A DNA stretch of 64,000 nucleotides from positions 558,001-622,000 of the forward strand of contig NZ_BMMW01000002.1 in assembly GCF_014646135.1 (NCBI RefSeq), given 5' to 3'. The position numbers and the translations under genes were made by a program. This document shows, one piece after another, positions 35,518-45,157 of the stretch (within the stretch, counting starts at the first letter, position 1; each line of letters begins with the position of its first letter). The notes under the pieces were generated by a model, which had not been told where the DNA came from, did not search any database, and saw nothing but the letters and a program-made list of their open reading frames with translations. This DNA is from Nocardia camponoti (GTDB lineage: Bacteria; Actinomycetota; Actinomycetes; Mycobacteriales; Mycobacteriaceae).

Positions 35518-35558
35518 ATCCATCAAAAGTTGTAAATCCGCTCGCACTTTTGATGGAT
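35518..35558. promoter_or_regulatory. Perfect 13-bp inverted repeat between kinase and ABC transporter genes
   Basis: ATCCATCAAAAGT (35518-35530) and ACTTTTGATGGAT (35546-35558) are exact reverse complements separated by 15 bases. They sit in the middle of the 129-bp divergent intergenic region (35486-35614), upstream of both transcription units. The symmetry and AT-rich composition stand out from the surrounding GC-rich DNA. The position fits an operator for the adjacent response regulator; this is inferred from context only. Confidence 0.65.
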
Positions 35559-35614
35559 CGTGAATACATCCCTCGTGCGATGAAAACGGGTCGCGGAGGC
35601 CGCATTGTTGATGC

Positions 35615-36673
35615 ATGTTCGTCGCACTCCGAGACCTGCGGGCCGCCCGAGGTCGCTTTCTGCTCATCACCGTCGTCGTCGGCTTAGTCGCGGTGTTGGT
35701 GAGCTTCCTCAGTGGGCTCACCGCTGGCCTCGCACACCAGAACATCTCCGCTATTCAGGGCGTTTCCGCTAAGTCCATCGTCTTCGCTGATTCGGGTACC
35801 GACCCGTCGTTCGACGCGTCATCACTGACCGAAGCCCAGGTCGCGCAGTGGTCATCGGCCGCCTCGGTCAACGCGATCGGCATTTCTCGTTCGCGAGCCG
35901 AGCACGCCGGGTCCGCCCCGCTGCAGGTCGCGGTTTTCGGTGGCGACGCGTCAGCATTCAGCAAACGTCCCGCAACCGCACTGGGCGCGGTGGTACTCAG
36001 CTCGGCAGCGGCCAAGGGGCTAGGTGCGGCGACAGGCGAACGGGTATCGCTGTCCGGTCGCGAATTCACCGTCGCCGCGGTGTCGGGCGACGAATGGTAC
36101 AGCCACACCCCGGTCATCTGGGCTGCGCTTGGCGACTGGCAGGCCATCAGTCCACGCTCGGGTGCGGCGACGGTGCTCGCGGTGTCGGGCGAGGTGCGCG
36201 ACGGAACTGATCTGGCAAGTCTCGATGCGGCGGCTGGCACGAAAACGGTCGCAGCGGGCGACGCCGTCGAGGCGATCGGTTCGTACAAGGCCGAAAACAG
36301 TTCGCTCACGCTCATGACGGTGTTGCTTTTCGCGATCTCCGCGCTGGTCATTGGCGCGTTCTTCACCGTGTGGACCGTGCAACGTCAGCCCGATATCGCG
36401 GTGCTGAAAGCGCTCGGCGCAACAACGTCGTCGCTTGTCGTCGACGCGCTCGCGCAGGCGGCGATCGTGCTCGCGGTCGGAGTCGCCGCCGGGCTCGGCA
36501 TCACCGCGCTCAGCGCGACGCTGATGGGCGATGCCGTTCCGTTCGTGCTCTCGATAACCACCACGCTCGTGCCCGCTGTCGCGCTCATTGTTCTTGGCCT
36601 TATTGGGGCCGCGCTCTCCCTGCGTTTCCTGTTCACCACTGATCCGCTGACCGCCCTTGGGGCAAGCCGCTAA
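35615..36673 (+). CDS. ABC transporter permease with FtsX domain
   Basis: The 352-residue membrane protein has one N-terminal transmembrane helix (about 16-38), an extracytoplasmic MacB-like region of about 190 residues, and three C-terminal helices (about 232-255, 275-300, 316-342) that form an FtsX/DUF214 module. QRQPDIAVLKALGATTSSL between the helices is the usual coupling segment. It pairs with the ATPase that starts 12 bases downstream. Such units act in antimicrobial-peptide resistance, lipoprotein release or signalling. An adjacent sensor pair favours an envelope-stress or peptide-resistance role, but no substrate can be named. A GGAGG lies upstream of the ATG at 35615. Confidence 0.9.
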   Translation: MFVALRDLRAARGRFLLITVVVGLVAVLVSFLSGLTAGLAHQNISAIQGVSAKSIVFADSGTDPSFDASSLTEAQVAQWSSAASVNAIGISRSRAEHAGSAPLQVAVFGGDASAFSKRPATALGAVVLSSAAAKGLGAATGERVSLSGREFTVAAVSGDEWYSHTPVIWAALGDWQAISPRSGAATVLAVSGEVRDGTDLASLDAAAGTKTVAAGDAVEAIGSYKAENSSLTLMTVLLFAISALVIGAFFTVWTVQRQPDIAVLKALGATTSSLVVDALAQAAIVLAVGVAAGLGITALSATLMGDAVPFVLSITTTLVPAVALIVLGLIGAALSLRFLFTTDPLTALGASR

Positions 36674-36685
36674 GGAGTCACGACC

Positions 36686-37405
36686 ATGCCAAACGCTCTC
36701 ACCATCACCGATGTCACGCTCACCTATCCCGATGGCGTCGACCGGCTTACCGCGTTGAACCGCGTAAACCTGCATGTGCCGGGCGGCGCTGTCGCCGCGA
36801 TTACCGGGCCGTCGGGCTCAGGGAAATCGAGCCTGCTGGCCGTCGCGGCCACCCTGATCCGCCCTGATTCGGGCTCCATCATCCTCGAAACGGATTGCGG
36901 GCCAATCAATTTGGCACAGTTGAACAGGCGCGCCGCAGCGCAGGTGCGGCGCACTTCGATGGGCATCGTCTTCCAACAGCCCAACCTCATTCCCGCGCTT
37001 ACGGCCGTCGAACAGTTGACCGTTACCGACCATCTTGAAATTCGAAAGCGCCGCTCGCGCAAGGACACTCACGCACGAGCACTGGAATTGCTCGATACCG
37101 TCGGCCTCGCCGCGCATTCCGACAAACGTCCCGCACAGCTGTCGGGCGGTCAGCGTCAACGCGTCAATATCGCGCGCGCACTCATGAACGAACCCGCGCT
37201 GATGGTCATCGACGAGCCGACGAGCGCGCTCGATTCTGAACGCGGCGCGGCCATCCTCGACCTCATCACCACCGTCGCGCGGCAGCACCACACGGCCACG
37301 CTTCTGGTCACGCACGACACCACACATCTGGACCGGATGGACAGCGTTTACCGCATGGTCGACGGGCACCTCTCGCAGGTACACCCGGTACCGCTCACAG
37401 CGTGA
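36686..37405 (+). CDS. ABC transporter ATP-binding protein (LolD/MacB type)
   Basis: The 239-residue ATPase has Walker A GPSGSGKSS (41-49), the Q-loop in FQQPN, the signature LSGGQRQRV (152-160), Walker B LMVIDE (172-177) and the switch His in VTHD. The length and the MGIVFQQPNLIPALTA segment fit the LolD/MacB/FtsE class that partners with FtsX-type permeases. A strong AAGGAG ribosome site precedes the ATG. It energises the permease encoded just upstream. Confidence 0.95.
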   Translation: MPNALTITDVTLTYPDGVDRLTALNRVNLHVPGGAVAAITGPSGSGKSSLLAVAATLIRPDSGSIILETDCGPINLAQLNRRAAAQVRRTSMGIVFQQPNLIPALTAVEQLTVTDHLEIRKRRSRKDTHARALELLDTVGLAAHSDKRPAQLSGGQRQRVNIARALMNEPALMVIDEPTSALDSERGAAILDLITTVARQHHTATLLVTHDTTHLDRMDSVYRMVDGHLSQVHPVPLTA

Positions 37406-37418
37406 GCGGCGCGCGTAG

Positions 37419-38018
37419 TTAGTCGGCGGCGAGGGCGGCTAGTGCCATCGCCCGCAACACCGGGCGCGCCTTCGCGGCGGTGGCGGCGGACGCGCTGTGG
37501 GGGGTGGAATTGATCAGGCCGAAAGTCGCGTGGGCACGGATGCGCGCGGCTTCTTCGGCTAACCCGGGGTGCAACTCGCGCAGCAGTTCCACCCACAGTT
37601 CAACGTATTGACGCTGGGTGCGGCGAAGTACGCGCCGCTCAGCAGGGGGCACGCTTTCCAGGTCGCGATCTTGAATGCGGATCAGGTCGGGGTTGCCAAA
37701 CGCGAAGTCGAGATGAAATTCCACTAGGGCCGCGAGTGCGGCGGTGGCCGTCGGAGATTCGGTGATCACCTCGCGGCCGCCGGCGAGCAGCTTCTCGCTC
37801 ACGCCAACCAACAGCTCAACGAGTAAAGCTTCCTTGTTCACGAAGTGGCGGTAGACGGCGGGGCCGCTGATGCCTACGGCAGCACCGAGGTCATCGAGGC
37901 GAACCCCAAGAAAGCCTCGGTCGGCGATCAGCCGCGCGCCCGCATCGAGTAGTTGCTCGCGCCGCTGCGCCTTGGCTTGTTCACGCTTGGTACCGGTGGT
38001 CGGCGCTTGCGTTTCCAC
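37419..38018 (-). CDS. TetR-family regulator divergent from the leucine-catabolism operon
   Basis: The 199-residue protein has an N-terminal TetR helix-turn-helix at about 20-66 (LLDAGARLIADRGFLGVRLD, then GISGPAVYRHFVNKEALL) and a helical ligand-binding domain. The start codon is GTG. It reads away from the acyl-CoA carboxylase operon across a 94-bp gap that contains an 18-bp near-palindrome. This arrangement fits a local repressor that responds to an acyl-CoA or acid intermediate; the ligand is unknown. Confidence 0.9.
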   Translation of the reverse strand: METQAPTTGTKREQAKAQRREQLLDAGARLIADRGFLGVRLDDLGAAVGISGPAVYRHFVNKEALLVELLVGVSEKLLAGGREVITESPTATAALAALVEFHLDFAFGNPDLIRIQDRDLESVPPAERRVLRRTQRQYVELWVELLRELHPGLAEEAARIRAHATFGLINSTPHSASAATAAKARPVLRAMALAALAAD

Positions 38019-38049
38019 TGGCGGAAACCTCCACGACTCTGGACAAGTT

Positions 38050-38067
38050 GGTTAGTCAAGATTAACC
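38050..38067. promoter_or_regulatory. Candidate TetR operator
   Basis: GGTTAGTCAAGATTAACC has two 8-bp arms that match at 7 of 8 positions around a central AA. It lies in the divergent gap between the TetR gene and the carboxylase beta gene (38019-38112). A second, partly related TTAACC occurs nearby at about 38089-38094. The size and symmetry fit a TetR-dimer site; binding is inferred. Confidence 0.55.
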
Positions 38068-38112
38068 TGATTTTCAGTTATCGACCGTTAACCGAATCGA
38101 CAGGATCGCGAG

Positions 38113-39750
38113 ATGACGCGCACGTACAACGCGGCAACACCGGATTCGGCAGCCGGTGCCGATACGCCCATTGCCGACCCCGTAGCAGCCAACCGCGCGG
38201 CGCACGCGGCGTTGGTTGCCGAGTTGCGCACCGTCACCGCGCAGGCCGCGCTTGGCGGGCCGGAGAAGTCGCGGGAGCGCCACGTCGCGCGCGGCAAACT
38301 GCTGCCGCGCGAGCGCGTCGAGCGCCTGCTCGATCCGGGCAGCCCGTTCCTTGAGCTTGCCCCGCTGGCGGCGAACGGGATGTACAACGACGAATGCCCC
38401 GGCGCTGGCGTTATCGCGGGCATCGGCCGTATCGCCGGCCGCGAATGCCTTGTTCTCGCCAACGACCCAACCGTCAAGGGCGGCACGTACTACCCCATCA
38501 CGGTCAAGAAGCACCTGCGCGCACAGGAAGTCGCTTCGCAAAACAACCTGCCGTGCGTGTACCTCGTCGAGTCAGGGGGCGGCTTCCTGCCGAGGCAGGA
38601 CGAGGTGTTTCCCGACCGCGAACACTTCGGTCGCATCTTCTTCAATCAGGCAAATATGAGCGCGCGCGGCATCGCCCAAATCGCCGCGGTGCTCGGCTCG
38701 TGCACCGCTGGCGGCGCGTATGTGCCCGCGATGGCCGACGAGGCTGTCATCGTGCGCGACCAGGGCACCATCTTTCTTGGCGGACCACCGCTGGTGAAAG
38801 CCGCGACCGGCGAAGTGGTTTCGGCCGAGGAGCTCGGTGGCGGCCTGCTGCATTCACGGACGTCGGGCGTTACCGATCACCTTGCGGAAGACGATGCCGA
38901 CGCGCTGCGCATTGTGCGCGAGATCGTCGGCACGCTTGGACCTCGGCCGGAAGCGCCGTGGGCGGTCGAGCCGAGTACCCCACCGGCCAAGTCCGAAGAG
39001 GAGCTGTACGACGTAGTGCCCGTCGACGCGCGCACGCCCTACGACGTGCATGAGGTCATCGATCGAATCATCGACGGCGAGAACGGCTTTCACGAGTTCA
39101 AGGCCGAATACGGCAAGACCCTCGTCACCGGTTTCGCACGTATCCACGGTCATCCGGTCGGCATCGTCGCCAACAACGGCGTGCTGTTCAGCGAGTCAGC
39201 GATGAAGGGCGCGCACTTCATCGAACTGTGCGATAAGCGCAAGATCCCGCTGCTTTTCCTCCAGAACATCACCGGCTTCATGGTCGGGCGCGATTACGAG
39301 GCCGGCGGTATCGCCAAGCACGGAGCCAAGATGGTCACCGCCGTCGCTTGCGCGCGGGTCCCGAAGCTCACTGTGGTGATTGGCGGCTCGTATGGCGCGG
39401 GCAACTACTCGATGTGCGGTCGCGCCTACTCCCCTCGCTTCCTGTGGATGTGGCCCAATGCCCGCATCTCGGTGATGGGTGGCGAACAGGCTGCCTCCGT
39501 GCTTGCTACCGTGCGCGGCGAGCAGCTGGAGAAGTCCGGCACACCGTGGACAGCCGAAGAAGCCGAAACGTTCAAGGCACCGATTCGCGAGCAGTACGAA
39601 ACCCAAGGCAACCCGTACTACGCGACCGCACGACTGTGGGACGACGGCATCATCGAGCCGACAGACACGAGAACTGTTCTTGGCCTTGCCCTTTCGGTGT
39701 GCGCGCAGGCGCCACTCGAACCCGTTTCCTACGGCGTCTTCCGGATGTGA
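38113..39750 (+). CDS. accD1: Methylcrotonyl-CoA carboxylase, beta (carboxyltransferase) subunit
   Basis: The 545-residue protein is a full-length biotin-dependent carboxyltransferase. Recognisable parts are [20 protein letters not shown], the acyl-CoA-binding region with [35 protein letters not shown], and the C-terminal [20 protein letters not shown]. These are typical of 3-methylcrotonyl-CoA carboxylase beta chains such as mycobacterial AccD1. It carboxylates 3-methylcrotonyl-CoA in leucine breakdown, using the biotinylated alpha subunit encoded next. It is the first gene of a tightly packed operon whose later members complete the route to acetoacetyl-CoA. Confidence 0.93.
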   Translation: MTRTYNAATPDSAAGADTPIADPVAANRAAHAALVAELRTVTAQAALGGPEKSRERHVARGKLLPRERVERLLDPGSPFLELAPLAANGMYNDECPGAGVIAGIGRIAGRECLVLANDPTVKGGTYYPITVKKHLRAQEVASQNNLPCVYLVESGGGFLPRQDEVFPDREHFGRIFFNQANMSARGIAQIAAVLGSCTAGGAYVPAMADEAVIVRDQGTIFLGGPPLVKAATGEVVSAEELGGGLLHSRTSGVTDHLAEDDADALRIVREIVGTLGPRPEAPWAVEPSTPPAKSEEELYDVVPVDARTPYDVHEVIDRIIDGENGFHEFKAEYGKTLVTGFARIHGHPVGIVANNGVLFSESAMKGAHFIELCDKRKIPLLFLQNITGFMVGRDYEAGGIAKHGAKMVTAVACARVPKLTVVIGGSYGAGNYSMCGRAYSPRFLWMWPNARISVMGGEQAASVLATVRGEQLEKSGTPWTAEEAETFKAPIREQYETQGNPYYATARLWDDGIIEPTDTRTVLGLALSVCAQAPLEPVSYGVFRM

Positions 39751-39755
39751 GTCTG

Positions 39756-41852
39756 ATGAACAACTCTCCAGTCACCGGCACGTTCCACACTGTCCTTGTC
39801 GCGAACCGTGGCGAGATCGCGGTGCGCGTCATTAAGACGTTGCGCGACATGGGCATTCGCTCGGTCGCCGTTTATAGCGATGCCGACGCGGATGCACGTC
39901 ACGTGCGCGCCGCCGACGTCGCTGTGCGGCTCGGGCCAGCCCCCGCGCGCGAAAGTTATCTGTCGATCGACAAGCTCGTTGACGCTGCCGTGCGCTCCGG
40001 TGCGCAAGCCGTGCACCCGGGTTATGGGTTCCTGTCGGAGAATCCGGCGTTCGCCGCCGCGCTCGCCAAAGCTGGGATCAGCTTTATCGGCCCGTCGGCC
40101 AAGGCCATTGAGGTCATGGGCGACAAGATCACCGCGAAAAACACCGTCACCGCGTTCGGCGTTCCAGTTGTTCCCGGCATCGCGGAACCAGGGCTTACCG
40201 ATGAACAACTCATCGTCGCCGCGCACGACATCGGCTATCCCGTCCTGGTCAAGCCGTCGGCGGGTGGCGGCGGCAAGGGCATGCGCAGGGTCGAGAACCC
40301 GGCCGACCTTCCCGCCGCATTGCAGAGTGCGCGTCGCGAAGCCGGTGCTGCCTTCGGTGACGACACGCTGTTCATCGAACGGTTCGTCACTCGGCCGCGT
40401 CATATCGAAGTGCAGGTTCTCGCCGACCAATCCGGCGCTGTCGTGCACCTTGGTGAGCGGGAATGCAGCTTGCAACGCAGGCATCAGAAGGTCATCGAGG
40501 AAGCGCCGTCGCCGCTGCTCGACGCTGAAACGCGTGCGCGCATCGGTGCCGCCGCCGTCGCGACCGCGCGCAGTGTCGATTACGTCGGCGCGGGCACCGT
40601 TGAGTTCATCGTCTCGGCCGACCGACCCGACGAGTTCTTTTTCATGGAGATGAATACGCGCCTACAGGTTGAGCATCCGGTTACCGAGATGGTCACCGGT
40701 GTCGACCTCGTCCAATGGCAGGTGCGGATCGCGGCCGGGCAGCCGCTCACGCTCAACCAGGACGACATCAAGCTCACTGGTCACGCCATCGAAGCGCGTG
40801 TGTACGCCGAAGATCCGGGTCGCGGCTTCCTGCCGACAGGCGGCACGGTGCTGAGTTTGGCTGAGCCCGCGCGTGCACGCGTGCGCGTTGACTCGGGACT
40901 CGCGGCAGGCACGGTTGTCGGCAGTGACTACGACCCGATGTTGTCGAAGGTCATCGCGTTTGGCGACACCCGCGCCGAAGCGTTGCGCACGCTCGATTCC
41001 GCGTTAGCCAGCACTGAATTACTCGGTGTCACAACAAATATCGAGTTCCTGCGCTTCCTGCTCGCGGATGCCAATGTGCAGGCGGGTCGGCTCGACACCG
41101 AACTGCTCGATCGTCGCGTCGCTGATTTCCGCCCGGCCGAGGCAACCGACGCCGACTTCATCGCCGCAGCGGCAGCCCGATGGTTGCGCCGTTGGCCCAG
41201 CTCACCCGGCGGCGACCTGTGGGCCATCCCGTCGGGTTGGCGGCTCGGCGAACACGCACCGACAGTGCTCACCTTGCGGGTCGGCGACCTCACCCGTCGC
41301 GTCGCGATCACCGGCACGCCCGAGTCAGCGGTGGTGAGTGTGCTTGACCCCGCCGGAGCGGCCCCGGTTGGCGCGGCACAAACGGCAGCGGCTGGCGCGG
41401 TCTTTTTCTCCCCGCGCTTCCTCAGCAGCGAGGCAAACGAGCTTGCCCTCACCATCAACGGGCTGCGGCAGGTTTATCGCGTTGCCGAATCCGCCGATGG
41501 GCGGATCTGGCTCGGCGCCGACGGGCGCGTTGTTTCGCTCGTTGAGGATCTCGCGTCGAGCACGCGCGCTGCCGTCGGGCATGTAGGCGATGCTGAGGTG
41601 CGCAGTCCGATGCCGGGCGCGGTTGTCGCGCTGCCGGTCGCTAACGGGCAGACGGTTTCCGTCGGCGATCGTGTTGTCGCGATCGAAGCGATGAAGATGG
41701 AGCACATGCTCACCGCGCCCGTCGCCGGTGTCGTTGAAGTGCTCGTACAGCCGGGCACCCAGGTGAAGCTTGACCAGGTGCTCGTTCGCATCATTGCCGA
41801 GTCTGACGAAAAGCCCAACGCCTCAACCGAATTGGAAGGGGTCGCGAAATGA
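39756..41852 (+). CDS. accA1: Methylcrotonyl-CoA carboxylase, alpha (biotin carboxylase/BCCP) subunit
   Basis: The 698-residue protein starts [14 protein letters not shown], the biotin carboxylase entry motif. It has the ATP-grasp loop GGGGKGMR and the active-site region [14 protein letters not shown]. It ends in a biotinyl domain with EAMKMEHML, the biotinylated Lys being about residue 647. I start it at the ATG 39756, six bases past the beta-subunit stop. A GTG at 39747 that overlaps that stop codon is an alternative; the longer open frame to the left is read-through of the neighbour in another frame. It carries out ATP-dependent carboxylation of biotin for the partner subunit. Confidence 0.93.
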   Translation: MNNSPVTGTFHTVLVANRGEIAVRVIKTLRDMGIRSVAVYSDADADARHVRAADVAVRLGPAPARESYLSIDKLVDAAVRSGAQAVHPGYGFLSENPAFAAALAKAGISFIGPSAKAIEVMGDKITAKNTVTAFGVPVVPGIAEPGLTDEQLIVAAHDIGYPVLVKPSAGGGGKGMRRVENPADLPAALQSARREAGAAFGDDTLFIERFVTRPRHIEVQVLADQSGAVVHLGERECSLQRRHQKVIEEAPSPLLDAETRARIGAAAVATARSVDYVGAGTVEFIVSADRPDEFFFMEMNTRLQVEHPVTEMVTGVDLVQWQVRIAAGQPLTLNQDDIKLTGHAIEARVYAEDPGRGFLPTGGTVLSLAEPARARVRVDSGLAAGTVVGSDYDPMLSKVIAFGDTRAEALRTLDSALASTELLGVTTNIEFLRFLLADANVQAGRLDTELLDRRVADFRPAEATDADFIAAAAARWLRRWPSSPGGDLWAIPSGWRLGEHAPTVLTLRVGDLTRRVAITGTPESAVVSVLDPAGAAPVGAAQTAAAGAVFFSPRFLSSEANELALTINGLRQVYRVAESADGRIWLGADGRVVSLVEDLASSTRAAVGHVGDAEVRSPMPGAVVALPVANGQTVSVGDRVVAIEAMKMEHMLTAPVAGVVEVLVQPGTQVKLDQVLVRIIAESDEKPNASTELEGVAK

Positions 41853-42340
41853 GCGACGTGCGCAGGATCGTGCAGCGCGGATTGTGGTTCGAAGAGTTCG
41901 AGGTCGGCGCCATTTATGAGCACCGGCCTGGTCGCACGGTCACCGAGGCCGACAACGTGCTGTTCACGACGCTCACGATGAACCCGCAACCGCTGCATCT
42001 CGATGCAGCGTTCGCCGACGCGCAACCGCCGTTCAACCAGCGACTCGTGAATTCGATGTTCACGCTGTCGACGCTGGTCGGACTGTCGGTCGCGCAGCTT
42101 ACACAGGGCACCCTCGTCGCGAACCTCGGCTTCTCGGACATCCGCTTCCCTGCCCCGGTCTTCATCGGCGACACCCTTTACGCCGAAACGCTCATCACCG
42201 ACAAACGGGTGTCGAAGAGCAGGCCGGGCGAGGGAGTAGTGAGCCTCACCCACACCGCCCGCAACCAGGACGGCGTAGTGGTCGCCGAGGCCGCCCGCCA
42301 AACCTTGGTCCGCCTCGCCCCGGCGGAGGTGAGCGAATGA
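41849..42340 (+). CDS. MaoC-family (hot-dog) acyl-CoA hydratase
   Basis: The 163-residue single hot-dog protein overlaps the upstream stop codon by ATGA. The motif [18 protein letters not shown] replaces the classical GDxNPLHxD, as I recall for mesaconyl/itaconyl-CoA hydratase-like MaoC proteins beside citE genes; [16 protein letters not shown] is also typical of that group. In this operon it most likely hydrates 3-methylglutaconyl-CoA to HMG-CoA. The Mycobacterium tuberculosis counterpart Rv2499c works with Rv2498c in leucine and itaconate catabolism. Confidence 0.85.
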   Translation: MSDVRRIVQRGLWFEEFEVGAIYEHRPGRTVTEADNVLFTTLTMNPQPLHLDAAFADAQPPFNQRLVNSMFTLSTLVGLSVAQLTQGTLVANLGFSDIRFPAPVFIGDTLYAETLITDKRVSKSRPGEGVVSLTHTARNQDGVVVAEAARQTLVRLAPAEVSE

Positions 42341-43152
42341 GCACCAACTCGTGGCAGCCAACCGGGCCCGCCTGGATGTTCTGCCCCGCCGATCGGCCCG
42401 AACGGTTCGGCAAAGCTGCCGCTGCCGCCGACGTCGTCATTCTTGATCTTGAAGACGGCGTCGCCGCAGCCGACAAAGCCGCCGCGCGGGAAGCCCTTCT
42501 CGCTACCACGCTCGACCCCGACAACACCGTTATCAGGGTCAATGCCGCCGACACCGACGACTACGCTCGCGATCTGGAAACGCTCAAGCAAACCCCGTAT
42601 CGCCGCGTGATGTTGCCGAAATGTGAAGCAGCACAACAGGTTCGGCAACTCGGCGACTACGAGGTCATCGTGCTCGTCGAATCACCACTCGGTGCCATCA
42701 AGGTCACCGAGACGGTCGCGGTCGACAATGCCATCGGCGTCATGTGGGGTGCCGAAGACCTCGTCGCCGGCCTTGGCGGCAACTCGTCCCGCCACGCCGA
42801 CGGCACCTACCGCGACGTCGCCAAGCACGTCCGGGCCACAAGTCTGCTGGCGGCCAAAGCTTTTGGTCGGTTCGCCCTCGATTCGGTGTACCTGAACATC
42901 AAAGATCTCGACGGTCTCGCCGAGGAAAGCGACGACGCTGTCGCGGTTGGGTTCGACGCCAAAGTCGCGATCCATCCCAGTCAGGTACCGGTGATCCGCG
43001 CCGCGTACGCGCCCGATCCCGACGAGTTAGCGTGGGCAGAACGGGTACTCGCACAAGTGCCGCACCATCGGGGTGTTTTCGCGTTCGAAGGCACAATGGT
43101 CGACGCCCCCGTGCTGCGCCATGCCGAACGCATCCTGCGCCGGGCAACGTAA
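42337..43152 (+). CDS. CitE-like beta-hydroxyacyl-CoA lyase
   Basis: The 271-residue TIM-barrel protein of the HpcH/HpaI/CitE family overlaps the preceding gene by ATGA. It shows the CoA-binding start MFCPADRPERF, the metal/substrate region VVILDLEDGV, the Glu in VLVESPLG and the Asp in GAEDLVAGLGG. The length and context match Rv2498c, reported to cleave HMG-CoA and citramalyl-CoA. Here it would split HMG-CoA into acetyl-CoA and acetoacetate, the substrate of the next enzyme. Citrate lyase proper is unlikely because citD and citF are absent. Confidence 0.88.
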   Translation: MSTNSWQPTGPAWMFCPADRPERFGKAAAAADVVILDLEDGVAAADKAAAREALLATTLDPDNTVIRVNAADTDDYARDLETLKQTPYRRVMLPKCEAAQQVRQLGDYEVIVLVESPLGAIKVTETVAVDNAIGVMWGAEDLVAGLGGNSSRHADGTYRDVAKHVRATSLLAAKAFGRFALDSVYLNIKDLDGLAEESDDAVAVGFDAKVAIHPSQVPVIRAAYAPDPDELAWAERVLAQVPHHRGVFAFEGTMVDAPVLRHAERILRRAT

Positions 43153-43186
43153 CCAACAAGCAGCAAACAGCGAGGAGAACAGTTCG

Positions 43187-45145
43187 GTGCAGCCGCAATG
43201 CGAACCAATCTGGGAACCAACCGCCGACGACGTCGCATCGGCGCGCATCACTGATTTCGCCGAGTTCGTGAGTCGGCGCACCGGCGTCGCCTACCCCGAC
43301 TACCGGTCGCTGTGGCAGTGGTCGGTCGACGACATCGCGGGCTTTTGGCAAGCACTGTGGGACTACTTCGAGTTGGGCGAGACAGCGGGCCAGGTACTCG
43401 ACGCACCAACGATGCCGGGGGCGAACTGGTTTCCTGGCACGAAACTGAACTATGTCGACCAGGTCGTGCGGATGGCCCAGTTCGACCGACCCGCCATCCT
43501 CGCGCTGCATGAAGATGCCGAGCCAACGGAGGTGTCGTGGACCGACCTGATCGTCGCGGTGAAGGCGTTCGCGCAGACGCTCAAAGATAACGGGGTCGAA
43601 GCGGGCGACCGGGTTGTCGGATACCTGCCCAACGTTCCCGAAGCGATCGTCGCGTTCCTCGCGACCGCGAGCATCGGCGCCATCTGGAGTGCGTGCGGAC
43701 AGGACTATTCGGCGAAGGCCGCCCTCGACCGACTCGGGCAGCTCGACCCGACCGTGCTCGTCACCGCCGATGGCTACCGCTTTGGCGGTAAGGACCACGA
43801 CAAGCGCCAAGACATCGCCGACCTGCGTGCTGGGCTCCCCGATCTGCGTGCGACCGTCGTCATCAACCAACTTGGCCTCGACGTCCCCGACGCGATCGCG
43901 TGGGCGGATGCCGCCGCCGATGCGGGCGAAGCCTCCATTATCGAAACCACCCCGGTCGACTTCGACCATCCGCTCTGGATCGTGTTCTCTTCGGGCACAA
44001 CGGGTTTGCCCAAGGGCATCGTGCACGGCCACGGCGGCGTGATCCTCGAACACCTGAAAGCCGTCGCGCTCCAATCCGACATCGGGCCCGACGACACGTT
44101 CTTCTGGTACACCAGCCCGAGCTGGATGATGTGGAACTTCCAGGTCGCGGGACTCCTCACCGGCGCGACCATCGTCACCTACGACGGCAGCCCAACCGCG
44201 CAGGGCCCAGACACGCTGTGGCGCTTGGCCGCCGACACTGAGGCAACCGTGCTGGGGACAAGCCCCGGTTACGTGCTCGGCTGCATTAAGGCAGGCTCGG
44301 CGCCCCGCACTGATCACGACCTGTCGAAACTACGCACCGTCGGCATCACCGGCTCCGCACTGCCCGAATCATCAGCGCGCTGGCTCGCCGACAACGCTGG
44401 CGAACACGTGCAGGTCAGCTCGATTAGCGGTGGCACCGATGTGGTTTCGGCGTTCATCGGTGGCGCACCGACAGTGCCGGTGTGGCCGGGTGAGCTGTCC
44501 GCGCCCTACCTCGGCGTCGCGCTCGACGCGTTCGACGAGCAAGGCGAGTCGGTCAAGGGTGAGGTCGGCGAACTGGTCGTCACCGCACCGATGCCATCAA
44601 TGCCCGTGCGGTTTTGGCGGGATGAAGACGGAAGTCGCTACCACGACGCCTATTTCGCTACCTACCCCGGCGTGTGGCGACACGGCGACTGGATCACCAT
44701 CACCGAGCGCGGCAGCGTAGTCGTACACGGCCGTTCGGATTCCACGCTGAACCGCAACGGCATTCGGATGGGCAGTGCCGACATCTATCAGGCGGTCGAG
44801 GCGTTGCCCGAGATTGCCGAGGCACTTGTGATCGGCGTCGAACTTCCCGACGGCGGCTATTGGATGCCGCTCTTCGTCGTACTCGCACCAGGTTTCGAGC
44901 TCACCGACGACCTCAAGAATCGCATCAACACCACGATTCGCACTGCGGTCTCCCCACGCCACGTACCGGACGAAATCCAGGTCGCACCAGGTATTCCGCA
45001 CACGCGCACCGGAAAGAAACTCGAGATTCCGATCAAGAAATTGTTCCAAGGTGCCGACCCCGCACGGGTGGTGGAACGCAGCGCGGTTGACGACCCGAAC
45101 TTGCTTGACTGGTACGCCCTGATCCGTCCAGGGAGGGTTGCCTAA
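43187..45145 (+). CDS. Acetoacetate-CoA ligase (acetoacetyl-CoA synthetase)
   Basis: The 652-residue ANL-superfamily enzyme opens CEPIWEPTADDVASARITDF and continues with the family linker PGANWFPGTKLNYVDQ. It has the phosphate-binding loop SSGTTGLPKG (about 267-276), the segment SPSWMMWNFQVAGL and the C-terminal catalytic Lys region HTRTGKKLEIP (about 605). It activates acetoacetate to acetoacetyl-CoA, closing the leucine route begun by the carboxylase. I chose the GTG at 43187, which gives family length and has CGAGGAGA 9-16 bases upstream. The longer in-frame extension back to 43073 lies inside the lyase gene and is rejected. Confidence 0.92.
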   Translation: MQPQCEPIWEPTADDVASARITDFAEFVSRRTGVAYPDYRSLWQWSVDDIAGFWQALWDYFELGETAGQVLDAPTMPGANWFPGTKLNYVDQVVRMAQFDRPAILALHEDAEPTEVSWTDLIVAVKAFAQTLKDNGVEAGDRVVGYLPNVPEAIVAFLATASIGAIWSACGQDYSAKAALDRLGQLDPTVLVTADGYRFGGKDHDKRQDIADLRAGLPDLRATVVINQLGLDVPDAIAWADAAADAGEASIIETTPVDFDHPLWIVFSSGTTGLPKGIVHGHGGVILEHLKAVALQSDIGPDDTFFWYTSPSWMMWNFQVAGLLTGATIVTYDGSPTAQGPDTLWRLAADTEATVLGTSPGYVLGCIKAGSAPRTDHDLSKLRTVGITGSALPESSARWLADNAGEHVQVSSISGGTDVVSAFIGGAPTVPVWPGELSAPYLGVALDAFDEQGESVKGEVGELVVTAPMPSMPVRFWRDEDGSRYHDAYFATYPGVWRHGDWITITERGSVVVHGRSDSTLNRNGIRMGSADIYQAVEALPEIAEALVIGVELPDGGYWMPLFVVLAPGFELTDDLKNRINTTIRTAVSPRHVPDEIQVAPGIPHTRTGKKLEIPIKKLFQGADPARVVERSAVDDPNLLDWYALIRPGRVA

Positions 45146-45157
45146 TACACTCTGCAC

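Noticed and set aside
39348..39755. An N-terminal extension of the carboxylase alpha subunit
   Set aside because: The 136 extra codons overlap the beta-subunit gene in another frame and bear no homology; the biotin carboxylase fold starts at VLVANRGE.
41960..42010. MaoC protein inactive because the GDxNPLH aspartate is absent
   Set aside because: The NPQPLHLD variant, as far as I recall, is normal for the mesaconyl/itaconyl-CoA hydratase-like group found beside citE genes, so it is not evidence of loss.
43073..43186. An upstream start of acetoacetate-CoA ligase inside the lyase gene
   Set aside because: The extension reads as out-of-frame lyase sequence. The GTG at 43187 has a good ribosome site and gives the family length.
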